DNA from: Isochrysis galbana
Taxonomy: Eukaryota; Haptophyta; Isochrysidales; Isochrysidaceae
DNA length: 64,000 nucleotides
Assembly (NCBI GenBank): GCA_018136815.1
Contig: CM030933.1
Coordinates: 5,658,282 to 5,722,281 of the forward strand
Reading direction: 5' to 3'
Under the pieces are notes generated by a model. It saw only the letters and a program-made list of their open reading frames with translations. It did not search any database and was not told the DNA's origin. Shown one piece after another: positions 9,815 through 20,461 of this stretch. Numbering within the stretch: the stretch's first letter is position 1; the number at the start of each line of letters is the position of its first letter. Made by a program: the position numbers and the translations under genes.

Positions 9815-10801
9815 CTAGATGGTTTGATCCCGAGTGCCTGGTAGTCGCGCTATGAGATTGAATAGAAGACGCGCAAATGCTTGGGATGCCCACGCTGTTT
9901 GGTGTAGCCCATCACCGTAATACCAAAGGACTAGGCCGGCAGAATATCGAGCCATGTCAAACAATTGCACTTTGTGAGGTTTCCATGTCGTGTGCAGCGC
10001 TCGAATGCCCTCACTCATCGAATGATATGCCCCGGGGAAGTTGGGCGTCGTTTGATTGTTGGCTAGGCCTACCGTGCCAACGGCAAACTCAGAAATGGGA
10101 AGGTATCTTGTGTTCCAATATAGGGCTGAATTAGGCGATGCCGCCCCTAACGATTGGGTGAGATTTTCGACGTTTGAAAGCCATTCAGGAAGTAGTATGT
10201 GCTGGTGCGTGGACCACCACTCGTATACGTCACACAAAGTCCGGCTATGGCGGGTAGTCCCAGTCATCTTCTGCTTGTTCTTCGCAGGATCGCATGGGTA
10301 GCGTTCACTCCACCCTGCGAAATCGTGTGCGTAACTCTGGGCCATTACAAGATCCGGCGCAATTCCATTGAGGTACTTCTCGCGGAACTTCGATAGCATC
10401 TCCACGGCTCGTTCTGAGCTACTCAAGCGCAACATTCGAGATGGCATGTACTCGTGTGAGCTGGCAGTCAACATACGGCCCGACCCGGAAATGTGTGCAA
10501 AGCCAAGGGTGAGGTTAGCATTGTTCATGAGTGGCACTCGGCACACGAAGGCGAATGGTTCCACCTGGTCATATGACTCAAGTGGCCTGCCAGCCTCCTT
10601 ACAAACGTGCTCGATCAGCCGCCGCTCCCAGCAGTCGCCAACCAGGAAGGCGGAGCGGCCGGCGAGCTGCGTGTGCAGCTCAGGAAGGTCAAGCATCTTG
10701 CAGCCTGGGAAGAGCGGCGCAAAATGTATCGGCAGACCGCCCGGCTTCTTCGGCGCGACGTGTATCCCCGCGAGCAATTCGGCCGCCGAGCAGCCGGGCA
10801 T
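9815..10801 (-). CDS. SGNH/GDSL-like protein with Cys at the nucleophile position
   Basis: A 328-residue frame from the ATG at 10801. The frame continues upstream to 10933 only through Gly/Arg-rich low-complexity sequence, so I prefer the internal start. Residues 52-60 read FLVGDCWER, resembling SGNH block I (GDS) with Cys57 in place of Ser. Near the C-terminus GDGLHQTAW supplies an Asp297-x-x-His300 pair like block V. A middle segment DLVMAQSYAHDF resembles the strand and loop with the oxyanion His or Asn. The overall plan (GDS-like start, DxxH end) recalls PC-esterase or CAS1-type enzymes that handle O-acetyl groups on glycans, but this is a weak, motif-level assignment. There is no clear signal peptide or membrane segment with this start. 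Confidence 0.45.
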   Translation of the reverse strand: MPGCSAAELLAGIHVAPKKPGGLPIHFAPLFPGCKMLDLPELHTQLAGRSAFLVGDCWERRLIEHVCKEAGRPLESYDQVEPFAFVCRVPLMNNANLTLGFAHISGSGRMLTASSHEYMPSRMLRLSSSERAVEMLSKFREKYLNGIAPDLVMAQSYAHDFAGWSERYPCDPAKNKQKMTGTTRHSRTLCDVYEWWSTHQHILLPEWLSNVENLTQSLGAASPNSALYWNTRYLPISEFAVGTVGLANNQTTPNFPGAYHSMSEGIRALHTTWKPHKVQLFDMARYSAGLVLWYYGDGLHQTAWASQAFARLLFNLIARLPGTRDQTI

Positions 10802-11673
10802 CCTCCCTCTCCCCCTCCGCACCCCCCAGCCCTCCCCCCCCCCCCCTCCTCCCCCGCACGCGCGCCCCGCAGAGCTCCTCTTTCCCGGGGGCGCCCGCCG
10901 CGCTCCCCTTCTTCCCCTTGCCCTCCCCGCCACTTTATGTTACCCCCTAGGAGCCAACGCCCCCCAGGAGCTATCGGGGGCCCCCTACTGGGGGGTAACA
11001 AATAGTAGTAACTACTACGTGACATCGCGGATTCACTTCTCATTTCTTCTCTTCCCGTCCCCGTCCGTCCAGGGTCCAGGGTAAAGTATGAACTTTTTAA
11101 AAATGGGGATGGGGGAGGGCGAGGGGCTGCCCGGAGAAACGGCGGGGCTGCGAGCGTGAGCCTCTAGGGTACTGCTTAACTAGGTCTAGGTCCGTCCGCG
11201 CGTGCACCGAGCCCGCGGCGCGATGCCTGCAGGCACAAATGGCCCGGTTGCCGGCACCCGCCAACCCCCAAGCGCCAACCGGCTCGCTGGCCCTTTGTTT
11301 GGAGGAGCTTTTGCCTTTTGGGATGGCCAACAGTGAGGAGTGACACACCACACCCACACGGGCTTGGACGTCGGCCCGGATTGATTATAGCTCGAAGTTT
11401 GATGTCGCTAGCGCGCCTTTGCAAGGGATCTCAAACAAAGACCGAGATCAGCCTTGCACTTGCACCTTGCTTCTTGGCTTTTGACACAAACAGGTTCTAA
11501 TGTGGCTACACACCACACGCCGTCCGCGCAATGTCATAAGAAGAGCATGCACATGCGCATCGCACACGTGCTCGCGTGAGCCACACAACGGCGTGCGTTT
11601 TGAGTGTATCATGGTAGTAAGAAAGAAGTGGGGTGTCGTGATGCCATCGGTCAAACGTTGTTATCCATGTCGC
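10802..11673. other. Intergenic, no gene seen
   Basis: The first part (10802-10940) is C-rich and likely 5' leader or promoter of the leftward SGNH-like gene. The rest shows a short CCCCCTAGGAGCC/GGGGGCCCCC palindromic patch near 10945-10990 and no recognisable coding region. Confidence 0.4.
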
Positions 11674-13018
11674 TCATCCAGAAAAAGCAGGAGCAGCAGC
11701 AAGATCTTTGGGCGCACTCGGGGTCACCTTGTGCCGACGCGCCAGATTCGCCGCAACATGCACGCCATGTTTGGCACGCAGCATTTGGAGGCGCGCATAG
11801 TCCTCAGGCTTCATACCCCTTGGCACTTTTTCGACCCGAGCCAGATCGGCTTGAGCGCGTGCCTGCGCCGCCCTCGCGGCGTTTAATGTGTGAGCTACCT
11901 CACCATATCTCCCTTCAAGCTCGCGTTGCCTGGCCTGGGCCTCGTCTCGTCGCGAGACCGACTCCTCCAGCTGGGTGGTCAGCTTCGCACGCGTCGCATG
12001 TAATTCCGTTAGAGTCGCCTCTAGCTGTCGCGATTCCTCCTCAAGCAACTGCACAGTCTCGGTCTGGCGAGTGGTTGGCCCGGCCATTGCCTGAAGCTCC
12101 GTGCGCCTAAGTTCACCTTCTCCAATCTCACGGCGAAGCCGCTCGGCCTCCGCCAAAAGCTTCCGATCGCTTGCCTCGTACATTTGGTCCAGCTGACGCT
12201 CCCGCTCGTGTTCCAATTCTGCTAGACCCATCATTAGATCTTGAGTCACCATTAGTGCAGTGGATAGTTCACTCACATGCCGCGATACAAACTCGAAACC
12301 GTCCTCTGCCGTTGCAATGAGCTCTTCCTCAGCAAGTCTATCTGAGGTGCGTACAAGATCCTCGTACGCTGCTTGTGCCTGAGCAACCTCGTGCTCTACC
12401 TGCCAAGTCGGGGGCACAGCGGCAGGTGAGCCAGGTACCCAGTTGGCTACGAAGAAGAGGCGGCGCATGACAACCAAGCGACCATGGCGGGCAACAGCGC
12501 TCCTGAAGTGGCACGCCGAGTAGAAGCTCGCGAATGTCGGCGCATCGACGCTTTGCAATATCGGCGCGGTGCCTCTCATTCACCGCACGAACCAGCGCCT
12601 CATCCCCTCGCATGATGGACCACTCGTCCTCCAGCTCAGCCAGCCGGCGCACGTCCCTCAGCGCACGCTGATGCAGCTTCCGAACTAGCGTTAGGTCACT
12701 GGTGGCATCAGCGGGAGCCTGGGCGTCGACATCGGCCTGAAGTGCACGCTCCGCTAGGTGCAGCGTACACTGAAGCCGCTTGGCGCAGGTGAGCTCATGG
12801 AGTCTCGCCTCACGGTGCTCCGCCTCGAGACGCCAGTTCAGCTCCTCACACTGAAGGCTAATAATGCGCGCCTCCTCCTCCTCGACGCGCGCTCGCTCCG
12901 CAAGCACCTGCCGCGTAGACCCGCCCCACGAAGGTTCATCCGCTGTCGGCCGCACGCGTAGACGGCGCTGGTCGTACTGGCGGCGGGTGGGCGCAGTGCG
13001 CGAACCTGCCGCCATCAT
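11674..13018 (-). CDS. Two-exon coiled-coil protein
   Basis: Two overlapping frames on this strand join as one gene. Exon 1 is 13018-12515 (ATG doublet at 13018) and exon 2 is 12399-11674. The 115-nt intron starts GTGCCA and ends CTTGGCAG, phase 0, giving 409 residues. Residues about 45-165 and 170-380 are rich in Glu, Arg, Leu and Ala with heptad-like spacing (for example LLEEESRQLEATLTEL), so the product is probably an extended coiled coil. The tail (RRHKVTPSAPKDLAAAPAFSG) is basic, then Ala/Pro-rich. No catalytic motif is seen. It could be a cytoskeletal, centriolar or tether protein. Upstream in-frame residues (LLIRKSFLLLKLGKLV) are probably untranslated. Confidence 0.7.
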
Positions 13019-13610
13019 GGCGCACAACAGAAGAATGCTCGACCGTGAAACCAGTTTGCCCAACTTCAAAAGGAGAAATGATTTCCGAATAAGTAATGTA
13101 CTAGTAGAGCTCCGGTGGGAGTTATTTGGGATCTTGTCTGTGTCTCGAACCTTAGCCGTCGCTAGACTCACGTTACAACTCGTCACGTACTCGCTAGTGG
13201 CCTCTCGGCCTCGCCGAACGACTCGCCTAAGACGTAACAACACCCCGCCCCAAATCCCACCCTGACGCATGACGCATGACGCATGACCATGACCATGACC
13301 ACCACATTTTACAAGACAAATCAGCGGAGACACGACATCCGAAAATCGTTGAAAAGAAACAGGCCACCCAGCGACGCAGGAGGAAGGCGAGGACATTCGC
13401 TGGGGGCAGGTGCACCCCGCCCAACCCAGCCCCCCCCACAACCTGAGCCCCTACGTACCTACGTAGAGCACAAGGGGAGTTGCCGCAAGGCGCAAGGCGG
13501 GTAGTGAGGGAGACGGAAGGGAAAGGGCGTGGCTACAGAAGCGAAACCTAGTGCCACGCGCGAGGCGAGAATATTGAAAAAAGCCTTTTGTAGTTGCTAC
13601 AAAAAGCTCG
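13019..13610. other. Intergenic, no gene seen
   Basis: 5' flank of the coiled-coil gene. It contains a short tandem (GACGCAT)n followed by (GACCAT)n at 13265-13300 and no convincing frame. Confidence 0.5.
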
Positions 13611-14474
13611 ACAACTAAGTTTATACTTGGTTCGCCCATGGGGGGGCACGAGCCCCCCCCTCTCTCCACTCCTCCCCTGCCATGGGGGAGGAACTACCCG
13701 CTCTCCTGGCACGCCTGATGGCCTGCCAGGAGCACACTGCCCTGCTGACCCATCCATCTCCCCACAGGCACGCCTGACTCGCCCGCCCTGGCCCGTCGTG
13801 GCCTGCCCATCCCTCTGACCAGCCCCTCCTCCCCCTGGGCCCCCCTGATCAGGACCCCCCAGCCAGCTCCAGTCGACTGGCAGGGGCTCGAGAGCCAGCG
13901 AGGGAGAGGCAGGAGGGGCCAGGGCCATGCCCCAGCCTCACCTGCCCCTTGAGCTGCGCTCCCAGGCCCCTGCCGGCCTCCTGGGGACCTGAAGAGGGGC
14001 CGCAGGCGCGCGCCATGGGCCCCCGCCGCAGGGAAGAGAGGAGGAAGAGGGAAGAGGGAGGGGAGGGGAGAGTGGCAGCTCTCCCCTCCGGCGTTTACGT
14101 GTCTTCTCGCCCCGTTTGGGTAAGAGAAGACGGGGGCGCCAGAGCCTGGAGGGAAGGGCCGCGGCTCGCCGCGGCCACTTGCTTAGGCGAGGAGTGATTA
14201 GCGCTTCTGGGCTCCTTTTCACGAGTGCCCCCCCCCCCTGCGTTGTTTTTACCCGAAAGGGGTTTTCCCCCAGCGTGGACTCGAGGAGAGGACGTGCTGG
14301 GGTGCGCGGGGTCGGTGCGTGCACGGGGGGGAGGACAAATATCGAGGGGAGGGGGCAGTGCCCCCTCCCCCCGGTAGCATTCGGACACCTGGCTCGTCAG
14401 GCATGGCGGGATTCCGGGACGGAAATGTTGTGTCCAATTAGCTAGTGGGGTTGGCTAGGATATAACATTAATTG
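13611..14474. repeat. Dispersed repeat A, copy 2 (most complete)
   Basis: This copy appears to show both ends. The left end AACTAAGTTTATACTTGG (13613) is also found, inverted, at 42160-42178. The right end is GGTTGGCTAGGATATAACATTAATT (14450-14474), shared with copy 3 (28060-28084). From 13837 it matches window positions 1-560. The body is GC-rich with homopolymer runs. Short frames inside are not preserved intact between copies, so it looks like a non-coding, non-autonomous element about 860 bp long. No target duplication was identified. Confidence 0.8.
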
Positions 14475-14719
14475 GTTTTTTTACAAAAAGCTCGAGGGCA
14501 CAGAGCCACACAAACTAATCCAAACGGGGCGAAAACTAACCACACATGGACGGACGGCCAGGCGTCGGCACCAGGGCAACTCAGCAACGCGCAGACATGC
14601 GACAGAGGGGAGGCCGACACAACGAGGGCAGATCTCGTTGGGGAGCTATGACCGATAGACGAGAGAAGACAACAGACAGTGATGGAACATTTGATGACAT
14701 CAAGAGAGGGTAAGAGAAG

Positions 14720-15239
14720 AGGGCCGGAGGCGACGGACGGCACGCCGAGGGAAAGAACCTGCCGCGGGGGGGGGCGAGGGACCGAGGGCACGGCGGGGCA
14801 GCGTGGGAGGGCGCGAGGCCAATCTCGGAGCGAGATCGCGTCCTTTCCCTCGCGGAGCGCGGAGAGATGAGAGATCCCCCACGAGATATCTTGGGACTAC
14901 CGGAGAATGTTTTGGACGAATCTTCCTGCCGTCGGCCGAGGAGAGGCGGACGGAGAGAGAGAGAGAGAGTCTCGCAGAGCGACTGCAGAACGAGAAGTCG
15001 AAGTCATGCCGGTTAATTACCTTAAACGAGCCAACAATTATAGTAACAGCAAAACAAAATTCGAATCGCAAATTTCGAGACCAAAATCTGCAAACCTGGA
15101 CTTGAGACCATGGGGAGTCCGAATCTGTGTGCCTTGTGCGTCAGCGGCAACACGGGGAACTGTTCAATTGTAATTGTGAGCGCGCACCTTACACGAATAT
15201 TCATGCCTGCAGCCTTCAGATGGGCAGGAATACAACAAC
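14720..15239. repeat. Dispersed repeat B, copy 2
   Basis: Nearly identical to 1900-2406, with the same (GA)n tract and the same end at GGGCAGGAATACAACAA. In copy 1 repeats A and B are separated by about 1.34 kb carrying the methyltransferase ORF. Here they are separated by only about 245 bp of unrelated sequence (14475-14719). Confidence 0.8.
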
Positions 15240-16305
15240 CTATTGGCGAGGCGCCTGGGAGGAAGAAAGGTGGGGAAACTTCCCTTCTCTTTCGAGAGAA
15301 AGAGAGAGAGCGCTCCACAACCCACGATCCCATGCATCCAAGCGAAGCTTTTGACCGAGAACGAGAGAAAGCAGAGAATTATAACGATAAATACCGAGCG
15401 ACGAAGAGAAGAGAAGCCTAACGAGTGTCGATTCGCGAATGCGAATGCGACAATTTGATGGCTCCATTCGACTGATGTCCCATAATTGATGGAACGACAC
15501 CTTAGTGGTGCGATTCTACTAGTAAAAATGCGTCAAACTACTATTATAGTAGTTAAAATCGCCTTCGGGCGGGGCTCCGCCCCCGGACCCCCATTCTGCA
15601 AGTGGTGTGCAGAAAGGGGGACTTTACCGTGTGGTCGGCCGTGTAACGTGCGTCACGTTTCACGTTTCCCTTAGGAAAAAAAATGAACTTTGAACTATGA
15701 ACTCCACAAAAGGCAAAAAAAAGGGGGCAAGCAAGCTAGCAAGGGGTCACCACCACACTTTATCACAATTGATTGTGGATTGTGGTTGAGTAAGTCGGCG
15801 GGGGGAGACCGGGGGAGAGGGGTTGCGTGCGCACGCGCGGCGGCGGCGGCGGGGGGGGGGGGGGGGGTGCAAAGCGTTGTGGTGAAGGGGCCGTAGTACG
15901 GCCGTACTTACTCTAATAGATAGAGACACTACATTTACCCTAACTTGCGATTACTTGCTTCGGTCTCACCTAACTTGTCAGCATGCTCAGATCTACCTAA
16001 ATTGCGAAAAAACTTGCGGGCAAGTCTGGTCAAGGGCAAGGCTTCCCCAGGATGGGCCCAGATCAAGCTTTAGGGGGGCTCTCGAAAAAAAGTACCATTG
16101 GGGGAGGGGGAAGGACATGCCAGCAGGGGAATAATTGGCCGACCTCCTAGTCAACTAAAATACTCCTACTCGTAGAAGGCATTGATTTTCCAATCTGTGA
16201 TGCTGTGCCGCCGAGGGAGGAGGTCCGACGTGAGAGAGAAGAGAAGAGAGGGAGAGGGGGAGAGAGAAGGGCGAGGGGAGGAAAGGCGAGAGGGAGGGAG
16301 GGAAG

Positions 16306-16336
<31 letters not shown>

Positions 16337-16394
16337 CTCGCTGTGCGGGGGGGATCGATCCCCTGGGCGAGGGACGGGAAGGGCCCGCTGCCCC
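15240..16394. other. Intergenic, no gene seen
   Basis: Includes the sequence shared with 9138-9180 (at 15453-15495), a (CGG)n and G run at 15838-15867, and a purine-rich GAGAGA tract at 16225-16336 that forms the leader of the dynamin gene. No coding region is recognised. Confidence 0.5.
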
Positions 16395-18398
16395 ATGGCA
16401 TGGCTCGGCTCCATCCGGCGCACGGCGTCCCGCTCACCCTCGCGCTCATTGTGCGCGGTCCTCAGCCCCGCCATGCGAGAGACGCGGGCACGCGAGCGCG
16501 CTGCGCTTGGCCGGCTCGAGAAGGCCCTTATCCGCCTTCACGCTGCACCCGAGCATGTGGAGGTTCTGCACGAGACCCTCACCACGCTCGACTCGCTCTT
16601 CCTCGCGTGTGTGGTCGGGGAGTTCAACGCGGGAAAGTCCGCGCTCATCAACGGGCTACTCGGGGCACGCGCGTGCGCGGAAGGTGTACTGCCAACCACG
16701 GCATCCGTCTGCCTGATCAAGCATCCAGAAGTCCCGTTTGAGCCGCCGGCAGGGCACGACGAGTTTGCACGGCTTGGAGGCGCTTCTGGCATCACGGTGA
16801 TGGACGTGCCAGGTGTAGAGTGGCTGAGGTCAATACACCTAGTCGACACGCCCGGTACCAACTCTATTGACGAGGCGCATACCGCGCTGACCAACGGCTT
16901 TCTGCCGCGTGCCGACCTTGTCCTCTTTGTCACCTCATCTGAACGGCCGTTCACCGAGTCTGAGCAGCAGTTTCTCGCCGCAGTGGCAGGATGGCGGAAG
17001 CAGGTAGTTTGCGTCCTCAACAAGGCGGACCTGCTACTTCCGGCCGAGCTGGACCGTGTGGTAGAGTACGTGCGGTCAAATGCCAATCGTGTTATTAGGG
17101 CGACAGGCAGTGGACCGCCAGTCAAGGTCTTGCCTGTGAGCGCGCGCGCAGCCCTTGCGCTCAAGATGCGCCTCGTTGGCGAATCTAATCAAGGGATCAC
17201 AGCGGGTCGAGGCGCTCCGGACCTCGGAGCAAAGCTGCAGGTCGTGAGTAGCGACTCCACGGAGAACACGGCGGCACTGCAATGGGAGGCGTTTGAAGCG
17301 CAAATACGGCAGGTCTTGCAAGACGGTGCGCGGCTGAAGATGCTCTCGCAATTGGCGACTGCCTGGAGGTTACTGGAGGTTTACTCCCGGATAGAGGAGC
17401 AAAGCGCCTCGCTCGCCCGTGCTGACGCTGACGCGGTCGACGAGGCAAAGCAACGCATCGCCGAGTTCGAGCGCTCTACACGGAACGACTTTGATGCTCA
17501 AGTGGCCAGGGCGCAGCTCGTGCTTGCTCAGCTGGGCCAACGAGGCCACCGCTTCTTGCAGGAAGAGCTCACGCTATCGCAGCTCCCCCGCCTCCTCTCA
17601 CGCGAGCGCTTCCTAGCTCGTTTCGAGAAGGTGGTCGTGGCGGACGCGACTGCACAGCTAGAGCGAGTCGCACTAGCGCTGGCGGATTGGATGGACGGCC
17701 GATCTTCCACGCAAGCGCGGGACACCCTCTTCCTATTGCAGGCGCGCATCCAACGCCCCTCAGAGGTCTTACCTAGGGACGGGTCGGCTGACGTCGTGCA
17801 TGCCAACGGCGGAGCGCGTGCGCCAGGTGGCCAGGTGGCACCGGATCCAGTCTCCCAGGTTGCCGCGAACAGCTATGTATCGCGGCGACAAGATCTTTTA
17901 CTTTCGATGCAGCGCTCTGCTCGCGAGTCGATGGCAAGCAGCTCCGTGGTGGATGCGGGCGAGAGAGCCATGGCAGCGATACAGACATCGCTTGCCCAGG
18001 TCCTCGTACTTGAGATTAGCGCCGCTGGATTGACAGGGATGGTATCTCTCAAAGCGGCATCGTTGGCCGACCTGACCGGCTTGCTGCCTGTCGCTCTTCT
18101 GGCCGCGTCAGGGCTCATTGTCCTGCCTCTGCAACGCTATAGGCTGCAAAGCGATCTGCAAGCACGAGTGGATGAGCTCAGCCGAACACTCGACACAGCG
18201 CTCCGTGCACACCTCGAGGAGGAGTTGCAGCGCGCAACGTCGCGTTCGCGGGAAGTCGTCGAGCCGTTCGCCATGCTCGTCGAGCGAGAGAGTGCGGCGC
18301 AGCATGAGCGGAGGGGTTTACTCGATGCGTGTGCGATGGAAATGGGTAAACTGCGGGAGGAGCTCGACGCGATTGGGGCCGAGACCAAGCACGGGTAG
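16395..18398 (+). CDS. Dynamin-like GTPase of the BDLP/FZL type
   Basis: An intronless 667-residue protein from the ATG at 16395; the open frame starts at 16182 but passes through a GAGAGA leader giving only Arg/Glu. The GTPase domain covers about 65-240: P-loop GEFNAGKS at 75-82, LPTT around 99-102 (G2), VDTPGTNS at 150-157 (G3) and NKAD at 209-212 (G4). A helical stalk follows, then a hydrophobic membrane paddle near 555-580 (LTGLLPVALLAASGLIVLPL) and a C-terminal coiled coil. This arrangement matches bacterial dynamin-like proteins and plant FZL, which remodel bacterial or thylakoid and envelope membranes. The N-terminus (MAWLGSIRRTASRSPSRSL) is Arg/Ser-rich like an organelle transit peptide, so mitochondrion or plastid is likely (inference). 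Confidence 0.88.
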   Translation: MAWLGSIRRTASRSPSRSLCAVLSPAMRETRARERAALGRLEKALIRLHAAPEHVEVLHETLTTLDSLFLACVVGEFNAGKSALINGLLGARACAEGVLPTTASVCLIKHPEVPFEPPAGHDEFARLGGASGITVMDVPGVEWLRSIHLVDTPGTNSIDEAHTALTNGFLPRADLVLFVTSSERPFTESEQQFLAAVAGWRKQVVCVLNKADLLLPAELDRVVEYVRSNANRVIRATGSGPPVKVLPVSARAALALKMRLVGESNQGITAGRGAPDLGAKLQVVSSDSTENTAALQWEAFEAQIRQVLQDGARLKMLSQLATAWRLLEVYSRIEEQSASLARADADAVDEAKQRIAEFERSTRNDFDAQVARAQLVLAQLGQRGHRFLQEELTLSQLPRLLSRERFLARFEKVVVADATAQLERVALALADWMDGRSSTQARDTLFLLQARIQRPSEVLPRDGSADVVHANGGARAPGGQVAPDPVSQVAANSYVSRRQDLLLSMQRSARESMASSSVVDAGERAMAAIQTSLAQVLVLEISAAGLTGMVSLKAASLADLTGLLPVALLAASGLIVLPLQRYRLQSDLQARVDELSRTLDTALRAHLEEELQRATSRSREVVEPFAMLVERESAAQHERRGLLDACAMEMGKLREELDAIGAETKHG

Positions 18399-19198
18399 TA
18401 CAATTGCTTGTGCGCGTTCTGTGTGGATGTGGATATTCACCTGCCTCTACTAGCGCAAGGCATTCAACTATTACATCCATCGTTGTTCTACGTCATTCGT
18501 CATCCTTTCTCACTTATCTATCGTATCTCTGCTTTTCTCATCTTGCAGGTGTAGATGCATTGCGCTTGATGCCTTGTGTGTGGGGGGGTGTGGTTGGTCG
18601 AGTGGAGCTGTGGCTGTGGTGTGACTGGGTGTGAGTGAGAGGTGAGACATAACATGAGAAGCTTGACCCACATTGGGCATGGAGAGCGAGCGATGGGGAA
18701 CGGGGAGAGCACGCGGGGACAGGACGGATAGCGTGGGCACGTCCTCGGACATCACAGGGCACTGGGGCACAGGGACGGAGACGAGGGCGGACGGGAAGGG
18801 CACGGAGGGCGCTCGAGCGGCGGCGCAGAGCGTTCGGAAGACACGGTGAGAGAAAACGTCACGCGCGCGGGGGGGGGAAAGGGCGGAACGCGCGGGAAAC
18901 TAATGGACGGAAAGGGGGTCGGGAATTCAAGGAAGCACTCGGGGAATGGGCGGGAAGGGAGAGAGGGGAGGGGGCTTCCGTGGGCGGAGTCGACGGGACG
19001 GTGCGGGGGGAGGGAACCGGGGTGCGGCGACGGAGAGGGGTCGCGCGGGGAGACCTAGCCGGGAGCGTACGAAACGGGTGAGTGTACAAGGGGCCCCCTT
19101 TACCCGCAACGCCCCCCCCCGATGCGAGAGCCTGTGTCCGGGTGGCGCGCGCATCGCGAGAGGCGGGGGAAGGTAAGGACGGGGGCGGACGATCTCAG
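18399..19198. other. Intergenic, no gene seen
   Basis: 3' flank of the dynamin gene followed by GC-rich, purine-rich sequence with no recognisable domain in any frame. Confidence 0.45.
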
Positions 19199-19338
19199 GC
19201 GGAGGCGTGGGCCCAGGCGTTGGTCGCGTAGCGCACGCATGCGTCGAGTTTGCGCTTGGGCAGCCACTTCGTGAGGAAATCGGCTGCCATGTGTTCCGTC
19301 CCAACATGACGCAGTGCGACCTCGCCGGCTGGTAAGCG
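19199..19338 (-). pseudogene. Ty1/copia RNase H C-terminus remnant
   Basis: Reading the minus strand from 19338 gives VALRHVGTEHMAADFLTKWL followed by PKRKLDACVRYATNAWAHAS. The pattern V-x-L-x-H-V-x-T-x-x-M-x-A-D-x-L-T-K-x-L-P is diagnostic of the end of Ty1/copia RNase H. An in-frame stop lies upstream near 19377, and no integrase or reverse transcriptase is attached, so this is a short relic. Confidence 0.8.
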
Positions 19339-19362
19339 TGAACCCATACGCCCTGCGGTGCA

Positions 19363-19463
19363 GACCAAAAGCGTTCAATTATCCCCATCCCTGCTGACAC
19401 CTTTCATTGTCACCTGGAGGTTACTTGAGTCAACTTGACCCTTCACATGTTGAAACACACACG
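19363..19463. repeat. Dispersed repeat E, copy 1
   Basis: About 100 bp matching 53794-53897. Shared blocks are AAGCGTTCA, CCCCATCCCTGCT, GTCACCTGGAGGTTACTTGA and CAACTTGAC. Here it directly abuts the copia RNase H relic, so it may be retroelement flanking or LTR sequence; the relation is inferred. Confidence 0.75.
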
Positions 19464-20461
19464 TGGTCTGACTCCATTCACTCGATTTGGGGCAGGGTGG
19501 ATATATCGTTGAAATCACGATATCTCCTGATATCCCATGTTGGTTTTCCCCTCCAAAGAAAATTGATCGAATTCCTTTGAAAGCGATCGTTTTTTTTTGT
19601 GTCAAGAGCCTGGTGCGCGCTTTCAGAACTGCCCCCTCTCCCTCCGCACTCGCCACTTCTCCCGCGCATTCTGACACCCCGCGCATCTCGACACTGCCGC
19701 CCCACCCCGCACGGCCCCCCTCGCCCGCCGCTCATTGACGCCACCTTCTTCTCCCTCCCTTCGGCCTCGCCGCGCCGCTTCCCCTCTCGCCGCCGCGCTT
19801 CCTCTCTCTCCACTGTGCGCTCTCCGCCCCTCTGCTCTTGCCACCCGCCTCCCTCGCCTCGCGTCGTTCTCTTCCAACAGCAGTGTCCGTCTTGGTCACC
19901 AGGGTACAGAACCCCCCCGTCTTGTTCTGCCCCCTCACCTCTCTTGTGACACATCACCACAGCTCATTCGTGCGCGCGCGCCCGCCGCCGGTGAGGGCCA
20001 ACCCGCTACACCAGCCCGCTTCCTTCTTTTCTACGGGTGTGTGTGTGTGTGGGGGGGGGGGGGGGGTTGGCGGCCCGGTCGCACCACCATCCCGCTCCTC
20101 CCTTCACCAGTACCGTCTCCTCCAGAGCACTGTGTTCCTGGTTGCCGTTTGTCCTCCCCTCTTTGCTCTCCTTTCTTCCTTGCTCTGTTCCCACCCTCCA
20201 CCTCTCTTCTCGCGACCTCCCGTAGGCGCCCTCGTTGCCCCAGTACCGGCGGGTGAACACAGTCCAGTGTTCCCTCCATAACGTGCTCCTCCATCTCTAC
20301 TGGGGAGCGAAGTGTGAGTTATGGGTTCGTCGTGCACCATCCGCTTACTCTGTGACACCCACCCCGACTTCTGCAGCCTTCTCCCGACCACCGTGGGTGA
20401 GAAGGGAGTGGACTGCTGCCAGAGCATGCTGACCCGCCTCACCAAGGTGAGAGGTTTGGCC
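19464..20461. other. Intergenic, no gene seen
   Basis: C-rich low-complexity sequence (19620-20230), a poly-T at 19590, and (GT)n followed by a G run at 20037-20066. No frame has recognisable protein character. Confidence 0.5.

Noticed and set aside
10368-11084. 238-codon plus-strand frame opposite the SGNH-like gene
   Set aside because: Antisense shadow of that gene, running into a C-rich tract.
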